From Flectonema sp. DT1601 (lineage: Eukaryota > Euglenozoa > Diplonemea > Diplonemida > Diplonemidae): a DNA stretch of 64,000 nucleotides. The stretch is taken from contig OZ025791.1 in the NCBI GenBank assembly GCA_964019425.1, positions 372,001 to 436,000 on the forward strand. The letters run 5' to 3'. Below are positions 10,834 to 21,826 of this stretch, piece by piece (the stretch's first letter is position 1; each line of letters begins with the position of its first letter). A model generated the notes under the pieces. It worked only from the letters and a program-made list of their open reading frames with translations, was not told where the DNA came from and did no database searches. The translations under genes and the position numbers were made by a program.

Positions 10834-11940
10834 TTAAGCCACAGCCGCCAAGTGATATGCAGCATCTTCGGCATCGAAATCTAGATGCTCGAAAGTTGTA
10901 GATGAGCGTTGAAATCCACTTCTCATACGAGGCTTTGGATAACTCTCTAAAACTTTTAATAGACATCTGATAAACAATGAAGTGTTGTCAGACATTTTAT
11001 ACGAGTCGCTATCTTTTTGAATTGCACGCAACAGTTGCTCTCCTCTGTAGTCATACAAAGGAACTAATAAACAACACAATGCAATGATCGTCGAGGGATA
11101 TTCATAAAACAATCCATTATGAACCAAACAGAAATCATAAACCTTTGGAGCATAGATATTTAAATTGTCTTCATCGAGAATGATTTCTCTACTGAAAGGA
11201 AGCTTGTCTATGACACTACTCTCACTGTAGTCTTCAGGAGGTGAAGCGTATCTCTCAGCAGCCGTAAGCAGTTTATAAGCATAGTTGTCACTCAATGGCG
11301 ATGAGTGTTTTAAATAAGTTAAAAACGATAAACATTGATCCTCATCATCATCATCATCATCATCCTTGTGAAGTAGTAGTAGCATTTCCTGCAGTGTTAT
11401 GTTTGGAATCTTTTGTAAGGCATCACACCAGTACACAAGCTGGTCCCATGTAGTTATAAAGTGCATGGAATTACCCAGAGCTTGTAAGGCTGCCATTTCG
11501 TAGTCTAAAATAATTGAGGATGATTGTCTTTTAAAAAACTGAGCGATCGAATCGATGTGAGGCATTATCGATTCCTCAGTCTTAACAGAGATCATGACAC
11601 AGGCTATAACGTAAAGATTCAGATCTGACAGAGAAACATAAATCTTACTGGTCACAACGTCAAGCATCTGTAATGCTAATGCTTGTGTTCTACTTCCATA
11701 ACGTGAATTACACAAGTGTTGAAAACACTCTGTAGTCTTTCTAATCATGTCAATTACTTTACATCTTCCAAACTTTTCTATTTCATGATTATCGCAATGT
11801 AAGTGAGTTCCCCTTTCACCATTCCACTGCAACACGTTACATAATTCTGTTACTGTGTCTTCTGCTTTCCATAAATCCAGCTCACTACTGTCTTTGAATC
11901 TCTTGTTTGTTAACCAACGCGACACATTCTGAGGTGCCAT
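10834..11940 (-). CDS. Cyclin-box protein
   Basis: A 368-residue protein. Residues of roughly 60-170 read as a cyclin N-terminal box: the arginine-containing start VIDMIRKTTECF, an ALALQMLD helix, then LNLYVIACVMISVKTEES, followed by a helix ending in DYEMAALQALGN and HFITTWDQLVYW. The order of small-residue helix, VKTEE turn and YEMAALQALG matches the family. The C-terminal half (IIALCCLLVPLYDY and following) could be the second cyclin fold. Between them lies an acidic run of aspartates encoded by a TCA/TGA-type triplet repeat near 11342-11363. It would bind and activate a cyclin-dependent kinase, in cell cycle or transcription; the subclass cannot be told by eye. Confidence 0.75.
   Translation of the reverse strand: MAPQNVSRWLTNKRFKDSSELDLWKAEDTVTELCNVLQWNGERGTHLHCDNHEIEKFGRCKVIDMIRKTTECFQHLCNSRYGSRTQALALQMLDVVTSKIYVSLSDLNLYVIACVMISVKTEESIMPHIDSIAQFFKRQSSSIILDYEMAALQALGNSMHFITTWDQLVYWCDALQKIPNITLQEMLLLLHKDDDDDDDEDQCLSFLTYLKHSSPLSDNYAYKLLTAAERYASPPEDYSESSVIDKLPFSREIILDEDNLNIYAPKVYDFCLVHNGLFYEYPSTIIALCCLLVPLYDYRGEQLLRAIQKDSDSYKMSDNTSLFIRCLLKVLESYPKPRMRSGFQRSSTTFEHLDFDAEDAAYHLAAVA
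11342..11363. repeat. Trinucleotide microsatellite coding an Asp run
   Basis: Seven tandem TCA units on the plus strand, read as GAT codons on the minus strand. They encode the Asp stretch inside the cyclin gene and probably vary in length between individuals. Confidence 0.8.
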
Positions 11941-12305
11941 TTTTCTTTTATTTATATTTGATGATAACTTTTTTTGACAATATAATATTATGTTTGGTAA
12001 TAATAATAATAATTCTTCCGTGACAATCTTGTCTGATGTTTGGTAGGGTTTATCGCATATTTATTATGTGTAGTACTGTTTTGTTAACATTGAAGAGAAT
12101 ATTACTCCACTTTTTATACTTTAACTGACCACCGTTCGCACAACTTTTCGAACAACATCATTCTTTGACGGCATTGCCGTGGGTATTATGTTCTAAGGTT
12201 TGACTTATATTTCAAAGTCGTGTTTTCGTGTGGTTTGCCAGCTGAAAAGTTGACTCAGACCCACAAATCATGAAATACGAACAAACTACGGTACAGTTAT
12301 GTTGA
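11941..12305. other. Intergenic spacer
   Basis: About 365 bases, AT-rich, with a short AAT repeat near 11998-12012. No coding signal. It presumably holds the cyclin gene 5' UTR and the LRR gene 3' UTR. Confidence 0.55.
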
Positions 12306-13604
12306 TTACGCTTTTGCAGATGCTTTGCGTTCTCGGGGTTCATCTTCGGCAACTGAAGACTTTTGAATGTAGTCGGTGTAGGGATTGTCGTCGTCTGTGG
12401 CTCCGTAATTTACTCGCATTGGTGTTGGAACTTGTGATCTTGGATCTCGTGTAGGTGATTCTGATTTTCTCATCGCTTCCGATAAAAGAGTTTTTGAGTC
12501 TTCTCCAAAACAATTTCTTTGTAGTTGTAACGCCATCAAGTTCTTGTTAGTAGTTATCATCTCTGCAAGTACAGCTGCTCCAGGAGGTCCTATTTTATTG
12601 TGCGACAAGTCTAATTGTTTTAATGTTGTGTTCTTTGACATCGCCTTGGCAATTGCATCTGCTCCAGCATCACCGATATCGTTGTTGCTGAGGTTTAGTT
12701 TTTCTAGACTACCCAGGCTTACCTCCAGGACTTTTGATATTTCTCTACCGCCGAAGTCACCGATGATGTTGTGAGCAAAATTCGCGCTTTTTAAAACAGT
12801 TTTCCCAGCGATGAGCGCGTTTGATATTTTATCAAGTCCATCATCACCAATGCTATTCCATGAGATGTTTACATCCGTTATCAGCTCATGGTCTCGAAGT
12901 AGTTCCGCAATGGCTGCAGCTCCCTTCTTACCAATATCATTGTGCCATAAACAAAGGTTATTATGAATGCCTTTAACACCCCATGTTCGCCATGCTTCAC
13001 AAATGTGTTGAGTTCCTTCATCCGATAGCCCAGGACTGTCTTTTAATGGTCCAGATTGACCTCCTAAGTCTAATTGAAAGAGTTGGTTCTTTTCCATTGC
13101 TGCTGCCAATATCTTAGCACCTCTGTGGCCTATCTTATTCCATGATAGGTTGACCTTAGTCAAGTCAAGATTTGATCGTAGTGCTGTACCTAGAGCTTGT
13201 GCAGAAATACAAGTAAGTTCATTCCCCAACATATTTAAATCCGTCAGAGATCTGTTCGTAAGAAGGGCTCCAGCTATGGAAAGTCCTCCACCATCACCAA
13301 TGCCGTTGCATGAGATGTTGAGAGTTTTTATAAAATTATTAACCTTCAGTACCTGTGCAAGATATTTAAGTCCATCGTCGCCCATGTTGTTGTGCGAGAA
13401 ATCAATGCTTGTGATGGTCGTGTTCTTCTCGAGTGCCTTCGCGACAACCATCGTTCCCTCCCATTCAATCATTTTGCCGGGTAATAAATCGAAAGTTGCT
13501 TTCGTCTTTAACCAAACATTCCATTTTCCTTTGTGCTCTTTCTCAACTTTTTTTGTTTTTGGGAACTTTCCCGGTGCTGGAATCTTATCCTTCTTTTTAC
13601 CCAT
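12306..13604 (-). CDS. Leucine-rich-repeat protein (RNase-inhibitor/NLRC3 type)
   Basis: A 432-residue protein. The start is placed at MGKKKDKIPAPG, because upstream in-frame codons run into the poly-pyrimidine acceptor. After a Lys-rich head, repeats of about 28-30 residues run to roughly residue 370, with cores such as LTDLNMLGNEL, LTKVNLSWNKIGHRG, LEKLNLSNNDIGDAGA and LKQLDLSHNKIGPPGA. The alternation of LxxLxLxxNxIGxxGA marks ribonuclease-inhibitor-type LRRs. One segment (WGVKGIHNNLCLWHNDIG) is an irregular insertion. The C-terminal 60 residues are polar and probably disordered. LRR proteins of this type are common in flagellate axonemes and in signalling scaffolds; no catalytic domain is present. 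Confidence 0.88.
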   Translation of the reverse strand: MGKKKDKIPAPGKFPKTKKVEKEHKGKWNVWLKTKATFDLLPGKMIEWEGTMVVAKALEKNTTITSIDFSHNNMGDDGLKYLAQVLKVNNFIKTLNISCNGIGDGGGLSIAGALLTNRSLTDLNMLGNELTCISAQALGTALRSNLDLTKVNLSWNKIGHRGAKILAAAMEKNQLFQLDLGGQSGPLKDSPGLSDEGTQHICEAWRTWGVKGIHNNLCLWHNDIGKKGAAAIAELLRDHELITDVNISWNSIGDDGLDKISNALIAGKTVLKSANFAHNIIGDFGGREISKVLEVSLGSLEKLNLSNNDIGDAGADAIAKAMSKNTTLKQLDLSHNKIGPPGAAVLAEMITTNKNLMALQLQRNCFGEDSKTLLSEAMRKSESPTRDPRSQVPTPMRVNYGATDDDNPYTDYIQKSSVAEDEPRERKASAKA

Positions 13605-13617
13605 AGTAGTTCGGGTG

Positions 13618-13637
13618 CTGAGGTTGAAAAAAAAAAA
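13618..13637 (-). promoter_or_regulatory. Candidate trans-splice acceptor of LRR gene
   Basis: On the minus strand a run of eleven T followed by CAACCTCAG ends 13 nt before the ATG at 13604. This position argues against the longer in-frame start further upstream. Confidence 0.55.
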
Positions 13638-13810
13638 CATGGTAAAGCTCTATTTTTTTTTTTTTTTTTTTAAAAAACTCCTACAAATTTAAATGAATTA
13701 TTTCCCGCATATTACGTATTGTGTGACTGATGTAATTGATTTAATTAAAACTTTCATACAATATTTTTGACACTGGTAATATTCACATAAGAAGTTAATT
13801 CAGTACTGTC

Positions 13811-14801
13811 TCAGTACTTTTCTTGCATGCACAGAGTGCCGCAGTCGTTATCATCGTGTACACGTGCCGTGATGTTATTTTCTGTTTATTTTGTTGTGTT
13901 TTGTTTTACTGACACAGCTCCTGTGACACGTTAAGTTTGACATACTAATCAGCGTTGGCTTGCATCCAGCTTTTATTCTAATTTTATCCTTTATTGTATT
14001 GTCGGAGAATGTTCCTGTTGCTTTATTGGATATAGACACTGCCCAGTATCCTATTCCTTCGAGAACATTCCCTTTGAATAAAACATCTCCGTAGTTGTCC
14101 AGGTGAAAACCCGTACCAGTGCAGAATGAGATGTCATTTTTTAAGATTTCAGGACGAAGTATTTCTTGTTCTTGAGAACCCATTTGACAGAATGCATAGA
14201 TTCCAGTTGATGGTCCTTTTATTATATTTGAAGATATCTTTGTTGCCGCGTTGTCGAGTATGATTCCACAAGAACCTTCCTTTCCTGTTCCACTAATTTC
14301 ACACTTTGTGATAACTCCCTTTGCATTAGGAAAACAGTACAAACATCCCTTATCGGCATTCGAAAAGATGCATTCTGTGATGCGAGGATCACTGTAAGGC
14401 CATATTGACAGTAGGTTAGTTCCTTCTAAGAATTTACACTTTGAGATAATGATGTTGTTGCCTTGTTGTATTATAGAGTCTCCATGAATAACTAGATTAC
14501 TCATCGTAACATTATCTGACAAACATGTAAAACCTTTTGATAGGATTGGAGATCCCAACTCAGGGTGATCGTATCCCGATATGCAGGCAGGTTTAGTTAT
14601 CTCAACGTCACTGTAAGTACCCGGATTTAATAAAATCTTATCTCCTTCAGTAGCCTTTATAAGAGCATCACCAACTTGTTGTATTTCACTCCATCCACCG
14701 ACTATCCAAGTCTTCTGACCATCAGGTCTTTCTGGTTCTTTCTCTTGTTCTTTTTTATCATCCTTTTTATCATCTTTCTTCTTCCCCTTTCTCGGGGGCA
14801 T
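13811..14801 (-). CDS. Parallel beta-helix protein, two exons
   Basis: Read as exon 1 (14801-13946) and exon 2 (13881-13811) joined across a 64-nt intron, this gives 308 residues. After a Lys/Asp-rich head (about 1-30), the protein is a right-handed parallel beta-helix with repeats of about 23 residues. Typical rungs are RITECIFSNADKGCLYCF, VITKCEISGTGKEGSCGII and EILKNDISFCTGTGFHLD. Splicing turns the last rung into CKPTLIKNNITARVHDDN, the expected P-x-I-x-x-N-x-I pattern, and the protein then ends CMQEKY. Without splicing the frame runs on to a stop at 13875-13877 with a tail that lacks the repeat pattern. Such solenoids resemble the FBXO11-like/NosD families and flagellar scaffold proteins. 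No enzymatic residues can be assigned. Confidence 0.78.
13882..13945 (-). other. Predicted 64-nt spliceosomal intron
   Basis: The donor is A|GTATGT, an excellent consensus. The acceptor is AAATAAACAG after an A/C-rich, pyrimidine-poor stretch. A CTTAAC sequence near the donor could serve as branch site, although it lies unusually far upstream. Removal keeps the frame and completes a beta-helix rung. Confidence 0.7.
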
Positions 14802-17800
14802 TTTGTTCTATGTCAAAAAAAAAAAATAAAATGAATGCAATGACAAACAAATGGCATGAGATTCTCAGAAGTCAATAAAAAAATAAAATAAAACTAAACC
14901 TGAAGAGTACTAATCGATCGGCTACACATTTTCGAACAGTTTTGATCACCACATTGCACGGTAATAAGAACAAAAAAAAATAGAGGAAATATAATTGATT
15001 CACACCACACCTAAGGTAGCCTTCAGTTCGATAAAATAACAAAGAAATCATGTACGAAAGCAAGAAAGAGAAATATCGAGGAAATATCAAAACATCAGGA
15101 TGGTTTTTTTCCGCGACACGAAATCACGGAAAGAGAAGAACACAGTTATTTATTTATTTTTTTTTTTTTAAATACAGGGAAGAAGACACATTGGCTAGTA
15201 TAGTTCTTTTGCTTTTCGTTGTCTACTGGAATTCTATCTGACTTTAAAAGTGTAAGCCAAGTACAAGTTGCGTCGTATCGTATGTCTAGTAGTAGGGTAG
15301 TCAGAATACAATAAGAACATTTTAAACTGTCAGTACTCTACTCCACTCACGTTAGACGCATTTCTTGTCCCAGCCTGGTGTACCACGTTGTTACTTTTCT
15401 TTGGTGTTTTAACCAGAAAAAGACGAAATAAAAAACTGCATTTTTGTCGTTACCATCCCGAGGATTCAAAAAGAAACGGGAAAAAAAAAAAAAAAAAAAA
15501 AAAACTGAGCGAATTATAGTTAGATAAAATTATTTAAATAACTCTTTACCATCAGAAAGAAGTTATGCAACAACCTAGAATAGCTAACGAACTTGGCAAA
15601 CATAAAAAATATCACAACAATCGAGGAACTTTAACATTTTATTTTGCCATAAAAAGAAATTATATTTGCGAGTAAGACAGCTGGTTTTTCTTGTGGTAAA
15701 ATAAATCCACACCAGATCGAGGAAGTTAGACAGAAATATTGAACATCATTTTTTTACAGATGCAATGTAGTGAATGACAGAGTCAATGAGTCATATAGCA
15801 CAGTAAATAGAATGTTTATTACACTCCAAGAGTTCTTTACAAATCAGGAAAAAGCCTTTGTTCTTCTGAACAAGACTTTATTTTCGTTTTTTTTTTGTTT
15901 TTGTTTTGTTTCATTGAAAGCTTTTGCAAATTAAGCTCTTACATGATTTCTCTTTTTTTTTTTTTTTTTTTTCTTTTCAAAATTTTTTTTTGTTTTTTTT
16001 GTTTTTTTTTTGTTGGGGTGACAACATAACTCAGGGCAAAAATAACTATTTAATAATTCTTTTTCTTTTTCTTTTTTTTTTTTTTTTCTTTCACCCATTT
16101 TCTCAAAGGTAGCACCAGATATTGTAGCAAACAATATTGCAAGAAAAAAAAAATAAATAAATAAACAACCACCATAAATAAACAAGTGTGAATTGCTTTA
16201 TCAGACCTCCTAAGGATTATATTTTTAACAATCGGATCACATTTATAATTATGCAGACCAAGAGAGCAGATAAATTCATATTTCTTCTACCCGTCGGTTG
16301 ATTGACTTGTTGTCAACAATAAGAGTAAGAGAGTTGCTAATATTACTGAAGTAATTTAACAAATTTTTATATCGATTTAATCTTAATGAGTACTTTTGAG
16401 AGAGTTCAGAAAAAAAGAAAAAAAAAAAAAAAAAAAAAGGGAAAAAATAATATAATCACATTGCACAACCTAACAGGAATATAGTTGTTTGTTGTTTTTT
16501 TTGATTATTGCTATCTAAGCAGCAACGTAATTTTGCAAAAAAAAAAAAAAAAAAAAAAAATTCTTTGTTCTATTAACGTTTGATTGATCGATTCTTTTTC
16601 TTAGTATAAATTCACTTCTGTCTGAACACGCAGTGTACGACCGAAGTTACTACCCAAGACAAAGAGAACAAAACATAAGCAGAAGAGAGAGTGCGCTACC
16701 GATCAGATAAATGGCAAGTACGGAAAACAAGCAGCACACCCAGGGAATGTAATAACAAAAATGCAAGTTTTTTGTTTCTATTTTATTTTCGTTCTGTCGT
16801 ACGAGTACTACAAAACCAACGATATTGATGGCCAGTAGGGTATTCAGCATAACAAGTCCATGTGGAAAAACTTGCAGGCCGTTAAAGTATACTTTGTAAA
16901 GACAAAAAAAGAGAGAGGGAAAGTCAGGTAAGGGGGAAACAGCTAAAATGAAAGCTGTTGTTTTTCCTGCATCTTACCAAAATGACTTACTGATACTGGT
17001 CAAAAAAGAAAGAAACAACTAACAAAAAAGAAAAGAATCATCTCCTGGCCGTTGCTCTGCAAAAAGCAGTAGCTAATAAAAGATTGAAAAAATACAACCA
17101 GGAGAAGGGGAAAGAACGATTGAGATCTAAGAGTAATGAAAAGGTTCACAATTTTTTTTTTTTTTTGGAATTTCATTAAATTGAAAATACATTTTTTTTT
17201 TTTTTTGTGGACACCATTGCTATCCAAAAAAAAAGATAAATTTTATTCATCTTTTCGTGATCTACTTAACAAAGGAAGGGATAGAGGGAGGTTTTGGTTG
17301 AGTTATTGCCAAACTTATTCTACATTTTCATACGTCACAATCTCCCTCTCTCCGTGATTCTCACGGGAGTAGATTCAATCGACGGCTCATGGTTAACTCG
17401 TTCAATACAAGATCATCGACGTATCCGTATCAGGTATTTCACACTCGTTGCTGTTGTCGAAGACTCAGCATGGAATATACCGTCCTTTACAGTAGTCTAC
17501 AACATTACGTCATATTGAAGTAAGAAATTAAAAAAATAATAAAAATAAAAAAAAATATCATAATAATAATTCTTATTGTGACGAACACAATCAGAGAACA
17601 AATCTTTTTTTTTTTTTTTTTTTTTTTTGATTAAAAAAAATAATGCCGAGCGGATTCATGGACCACCCAAACTCTTGTTTTCAGAGTAAGACACGACATT
17701 TTCTTTTTTTCCGAAGTTTTCGTAAGTGAAAAATAACTTAACGGCTACGATTAGTACGCACACAAATCATATCCACACTGATTGCCAACCGAGAACGAAA

Positions 17801-19131
17801 AAAAAAACCATTTTAACAACGGCGTTCTTGCACAAAAGATTCGCTAGGGACTTTACATAAATGAAAACGCAGCGAAAACGACGAAAAAAAATAAAAAAAT
17901 TGGCTTTTTATCTTAAACAAAACCGAAAAATAGTAATAACACCATTGATGCTTCGTTTGTGCACGAAACCGCGAACCGATAAAAGTAAAAGGGTTTACGT
18001 GTGCTGCCAACATTCTTTTTCGCTCCTACAATGCTTGCTAAATGCAAAAAGAAGAATGGAAGAAGAAGAAAAAAAAGAGGGTTTATTTTATTGTGTGTGC
18101 GTGTTGTGAGTATTCCACAGCAGAACGCTATTACTAGTGCTCGGGTGCTAAAAATTCTGATTTTTAGACTTTCATAAGGGAGAGGTTTTTGTGATTAGGG
18201 GAGGGAATATTTTTTTTTTTTTTTTTTTGATTCTTATAACCTGGTTATTTGAATAAATTGAAAATATCATGCGTTTTTTTTCTAACTTACCCCTAATAAT
18301 AACTCCATATTATGAAGCTTAATGTTACAAAAATTAAAAAAAAAAAAATCCTGAAGCCTATATGCACGCAAGCTAGAATAAGAGGAGGGAAAAAAAATAG
18401 TTTCGAAAAGAACAAGGAAAAGAAATAGAAAAGTACATCATCGTTCGCAGCACATCTGCGCTGAGCTTATAAACTGACTTGTGTGCGTTTTGAAAAAAAG
18501 TAAATTTCTATTAAAAAAAATACATAAAAATAAAAAAAAAAAAATATCACACATTCCTGAAATCAAAAAAACTATGCAATCGCAAAGTGTACTTTGCAAA
18601 CATATAGTTAATTCATCAGAGCCAAAGATCTCAAAAGATCCTTGTGAGTAATACCAAGCACAAAAAGAAATAAGAGATGGGAAGACTTAACTAACATAAC
18701 GACGTATCTCGGTTTGTCGAGTTCTGTCGTGACATAGAGGACCCGATAAAACATATTTTTTCTTTCTTTTTTTTTTTCAAAAAAAAAACATGCGAGAAAA
18801 GAAACAGAAAATAATAACATTAACTATTTAAAACCTTAAAAAAAAAATGATAAAAAAAAAAAAATTTAAAAAAAAAGATTATTTCTATGAAATAACCAAT
18901 AATGCTTAGAGATCAAAAGAGGAAGGGAAAAAAAAATAACGAAAAAAAAATGATCAATAAAAAAAAGAAATACAAAGTATACCACAAGTATGGTTCAGGC
19001 AATAAATTATTTTCGTTGATTTTTCTTTTTTTTTTTTTTTAAAAAATACCGAACAGCTGCAGTAATTGCAGCGAACAACGTAACTGATATGAATATAACT
19101 TAATAAAAAACACCGTTTGCAACTAAGAAGC
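14802..19131. other. Gene desert of about 4.3 kb, extremely homopolymer-rich
   Basis: No supported gene. A/T runs abound, including A15481-15504 (24), A16537-16560 (24), A16418-16438 (21) and T17605-17628 (24). One minus-strand frame at 16650-16850 would encode a hydrophobic 66-residue peptide starting MLNTLLAINIVGF. With no neighbour relation or acceptor that I trust, I do not call it. The region may be an untranslated interval, a replication or transcription initiation zone, or hold RNA genes that cannot be recognised by eye. Confidence 0.55.
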
Positions 19132-19584
19132 CTAACAGATTATACAACAGCTGTCTTGTTTAACCGAAGACGGCTTATACGATGGTATTCTTGAGTTAGC
19201 AGTCTTCTTCACTGACGTACGACTCCGCCGTTGACTCATAAACTGCTGCAATGCCTTCGGTGGCGGAGGAGGAAGAGAAGCAGCAGACGTAATACGATCT
19301 CTTACTGAACATTCAAGTTTCATAAGTTGACCTATTTCCAAGTTGGCTCTTCTCAATTTTTCAAGAGAGTCATGGTCAGTTTGAATGTGTTTTAGTTTCA
19401 ATGCGAATCTCTTTCTTTTTGGAACTGTTTTCTTCTCATCAAAAGCCAATAACGGAGCTGCTATTTTACTAGTCGACGAATTGTATCCGATAGACTCTGA
19501 TGAGTTAGTAGTACAGACTTCAATACCAATCTTTGCGCTATCTAACTCGGAAGATGTAAAACTTTGAATTGATGAAGTTGGCAT
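19132..19584 (-). CDS. Small basic protein ending in a CaaX-like motif
   Basis: A 150-residue protein. The start is taken at MPTSSIQSF (ATG 19582-19584) because the longer frame begins with a translated T-rich acceptor tract. The minus strand reads CTTCAATATTCAG about 35 nt before this ATG. The middle is Lys/Arg-rich with a predicted helix (LEKLRRANLEIGQLMKLE), then a PPPPP run and an RRSRTSVKK stretch. It ends SCCIIC, which fits C-a-a-X with an extra cysteine before it, so lipid anchoring by prenylation and/or palmitoylation is possible. The family is not recognised. It lies between a gene desert and another unrecognised gene. Confidence 0.6.
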   Translation of the reverse strand: MPTSSIQSFTSSELDSAKIGIEVCTTNSSESIGYNSSTSKIAAPLLAFDEKKTVPKRKRFALKLKHIQTDHDSLEKLRRANLEIGQLMKLECSVRDRITSAASLPPPPPKALQQFMSQRRSRTSVKKTANSRIPSYKPSSVKQDSCCIIC

Positions 19585-19722
19585 TTTTAGGTTTGGGTGT
19601 GTGGATAATAGTTCACTGAATATTGAAGAATAATTATTAATATATAAAAAATAAATTAAAAAAAACCACAACAAAAAGAACAATACTCCTTCAACATGTG
19701 TAAACATGTTTGTGTATTAACA

Positions 19723-20250
19723 TTACAAAATAAACTCATGTTCAGGACCAATAACATTAGTAGCTGACTGAGCAGTTGATATGTGTGGAATTAGAGGTTG
19801 TTTGCTGGGTGGTAGTCCTCTTTTGATTAAATGAGGATTAGAATGTCTTCTCCCATTTGTTGTATTTGAAATTGTTGTAGTCGGTGATGGTTTCTCAAGA
19901 TAGCTTTCAATAACAGAATTCAAATCAATTTCTTTTGGAGGAGGTTTCGTCACCTCATCAGGAGCAGCAAGTACCTTGTTGAGAATGGCTTCCCATTTCA
20001 ACTCAACAGGTTCAAGAATACCTTCAGTAGTATCGGTCTCTGTTTCTATTTGATATTTTCTATACATGCAGTTTGCTATACTCTCAGCGTTCATTTCTGT
20101 TATGATTTCACTATCCTTGACATCATTTCCACGATAAGCATTTCTTGAATAAACTTGACGCCCTCGCACTGGTGCAGTCGACGGTCTCGATGGCGGCACT
20201 GGTGGAACCGCAGTCGTTCCAACCCCCGCTGTTTGATTGAATCGAGGCAT
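19723..20250 (-). CDS. Unrecognised 175-residue protein
   Basis: It starts MPRFNQTAGVG directly after a CT-rich tract and CAG on the coding strand. The first 35 residues are Pro/Ser/Thr-rich and look disordered. Residues of about 45-105 are richer in ordered residues and may form a helical segment (ESIANCMYRKYQIE, LKWEAILNKVLAAP, DLNSVIESYLEK). The C-terminus is Pro/Ser/Asn-rich. No catalytic motif, signal peptide or membrane helix is seen. I infer a small scaffold or adaptor-like protein; function unknown. Confidence 0.6.
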   Translation of the reverse strand: MPRFNQTAGVGTTAVPPVPPSRPSTAPVRGRQVYSRNAYRGNDVKDSEIITEMNAESIANCMYRKYQIETETDTTEGILEPVELKWEAILNKVLAAPDEVTKPPPKEIDLNSVIESYLEKPSPTTTISNTTNGRRHSNPHLIKRGLPPSKQPLIPHISTAQSATNVIGPEHEFIL

Positions 20251-20785
20251 CTGCAGGAGGGGGTAAATAGTTTTGAGTATTTAAAACATATTATCATCGA
20301 AGTGAAACTGAGAAAGTTTGCCAGAAGATTCCTGCAACAGATGGAACTATTTCTTTGCTTCGGCAACAGTATCTGCTCTTTATAGTGTGCCTACACAAAT
20401 AAAAAATGCCCCCCTCTTCAAAAAAAAAAAAAAAAAAAAAACAGAACAAAAAATATAATTCGGAAATGTAGACGCAAAAAAAACCAGTGTTTCTTGCTTG
20501 CCTGTTTTTTTTTGACGAAAAAAACAAAATAAAATAAATGTAACAGCTAGGGTTACATTCGACTAATTTATTTTTTTTTTAATCAATGGCCAAAGTAACT
20601 AAACTAAAATAACAAAAAAAAAAGATACGTATTTCAACACCGAACAACAAAGGGAATGACTTTTTTCTAAATTCTTAAAATCTATTTTCTTTTTTTTTTT
20701 TTTTCTTTTAAAAAGAAATAAAACAACTAACTACTACTGATGTACCTACTAAGTGAAGACAATGCTATGAGACTATGCTACGAAG
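20251..20785. other. Intergenic spacer
   Basis: About 535 bases, AT-rich, with A20420-20441 (22) and T-rich runs near 20570 and 20690. No coding signal beyond translated homopolymers. It ends at the predicted exon 2 of the WW-domain gene. Confidence 0.55.
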
Positions 20786-21715
20786 TTATTCAAAATATCG
20801 AATGCTGTCCTTAACAGACTTGTGAGGAGATCTGATGATGACCACCTGTTGTGTTTATTTGTTTTGTGATGTTTATTATTAAAATCTTGTCAGGCATCGG
20901 TTATATAAAAAACAAACCTTGGGAGAATTTACAGAGTCTCTTCGTTGAACAGGAGAGTTAACAGAAACATGGCGAAGTTTATTTCTGTGAGCACGCAGTT
21001 GATTGCCCGGAGATTGAAGTGGGGAAGCAGGAGGTGAAGCAGCGTCTATCGGTGTCTTCTGAGATGAAGAAGGTGAACGAAATATATTTCTCATACTCGA
21101 AGTTGGTGACCCAGTTTGACAAGATGTCGAATCAGAATCTAAACCAGCAATGAACTGACGCTCTGCTTCAGAATCAGAATCTGATGTAAGACATTCGTCT
21201 AAAAGTAGAACTTGTTCAATGGCTGCTTTTTTAGCAGCTCTTTTACGTCGTTTTACTTTTAATCGCCGCTGTTCTTCTTCATACTTACAGGATGAAGCAA
21301 TGATCATAGAATCTTCTGGAACAACTATTTGTCGTGTTGCGAGTCTTTTAGGACTTTGACTATCAGGGCTGAGCTGTCTGGTAATTCCGGAGTGAAAATT
21401 TCTGTTAACAGCACTGCTGGCTCTGGGTCGGGCGATTACTTTTCTTGATTTCTTTGTTTTATCACCCAGATACTCTCCTCCTTTGTAGTTGAGAAGATCC
21501 GGTTCCATATTGTCGTTTTGATTTCCCTTTCCTAAACCAGATTTTGGAAGTTTCCAAACCTTTTCTCTTGTTTTTACACATTGATAGAAGACTCTATCCC
21601 CTTTTGATGCTTCCCTCCAGACGTACTGTAATTCTCTCATAGTCTTACCTACGAAAATCCAATAAGTATCTTCATCGCTTTGGTGTTCCCAATACAATTT
21701 CTTGTGCTTTTGCAT
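20786..21715 (-). CDS. WW-domain protein, two exons
   Basis: Exon 1 (21715-20918, 266 codons) joined to exon 2 (20845-20786) gives 285 residues. A WW domain lies at about residues 31-60: W33, then GDRVFYQCVKTREKVWKLP with F43-Y44, W54 and P57 in the expected spacing, so proline-rich partners are likely. The rest is low-complexity: basic (RRLKVKRRKRAAKKAA), a Ser/Asp-rich acidic stretch, then many SP and SPxR motifs that look like kinase sites. Splicing replaces an abrupt tail by VVIIRSPHKSVKDSIRYFE, in keeping with the preceding SP-rich sequence. It lies directly downstream of the BLUF/cyclase gene in transcription order, with only 111 bases between them. Confidence 0.72.
20846..20917 (-). 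other. Predicted 72-nt spliceosomal intron
   Basis: The donor is AAG|GTTTGT and the acceptor AAACACAACAG, with a CTGAC branch-like sequence near the middle. The 3' end is A/C-rich with no pyrimidine tract. The intron is in phase 0 and contains in-frame stops, so retention would truncate the protein. Confidence 0.6.
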
Positions 21716-21826
21716 CTGTTACTTTAGGAATGGAAATAAAGTTGACAAAAAGAGTAAAAACAAATCATAATAAAACAAAAAAAAAACTGTGTAAATGGTG
21801 GAGAACTAATTACTTTTTTTTTTATA

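Noticed and set aside
16650-16850. Hydrophobic 66-codon minus-strand frame in the second desert
   Set aside because: AT-rich DNA often yields hydrophobic frames; there is no acceptor I trust and no recognisable family.
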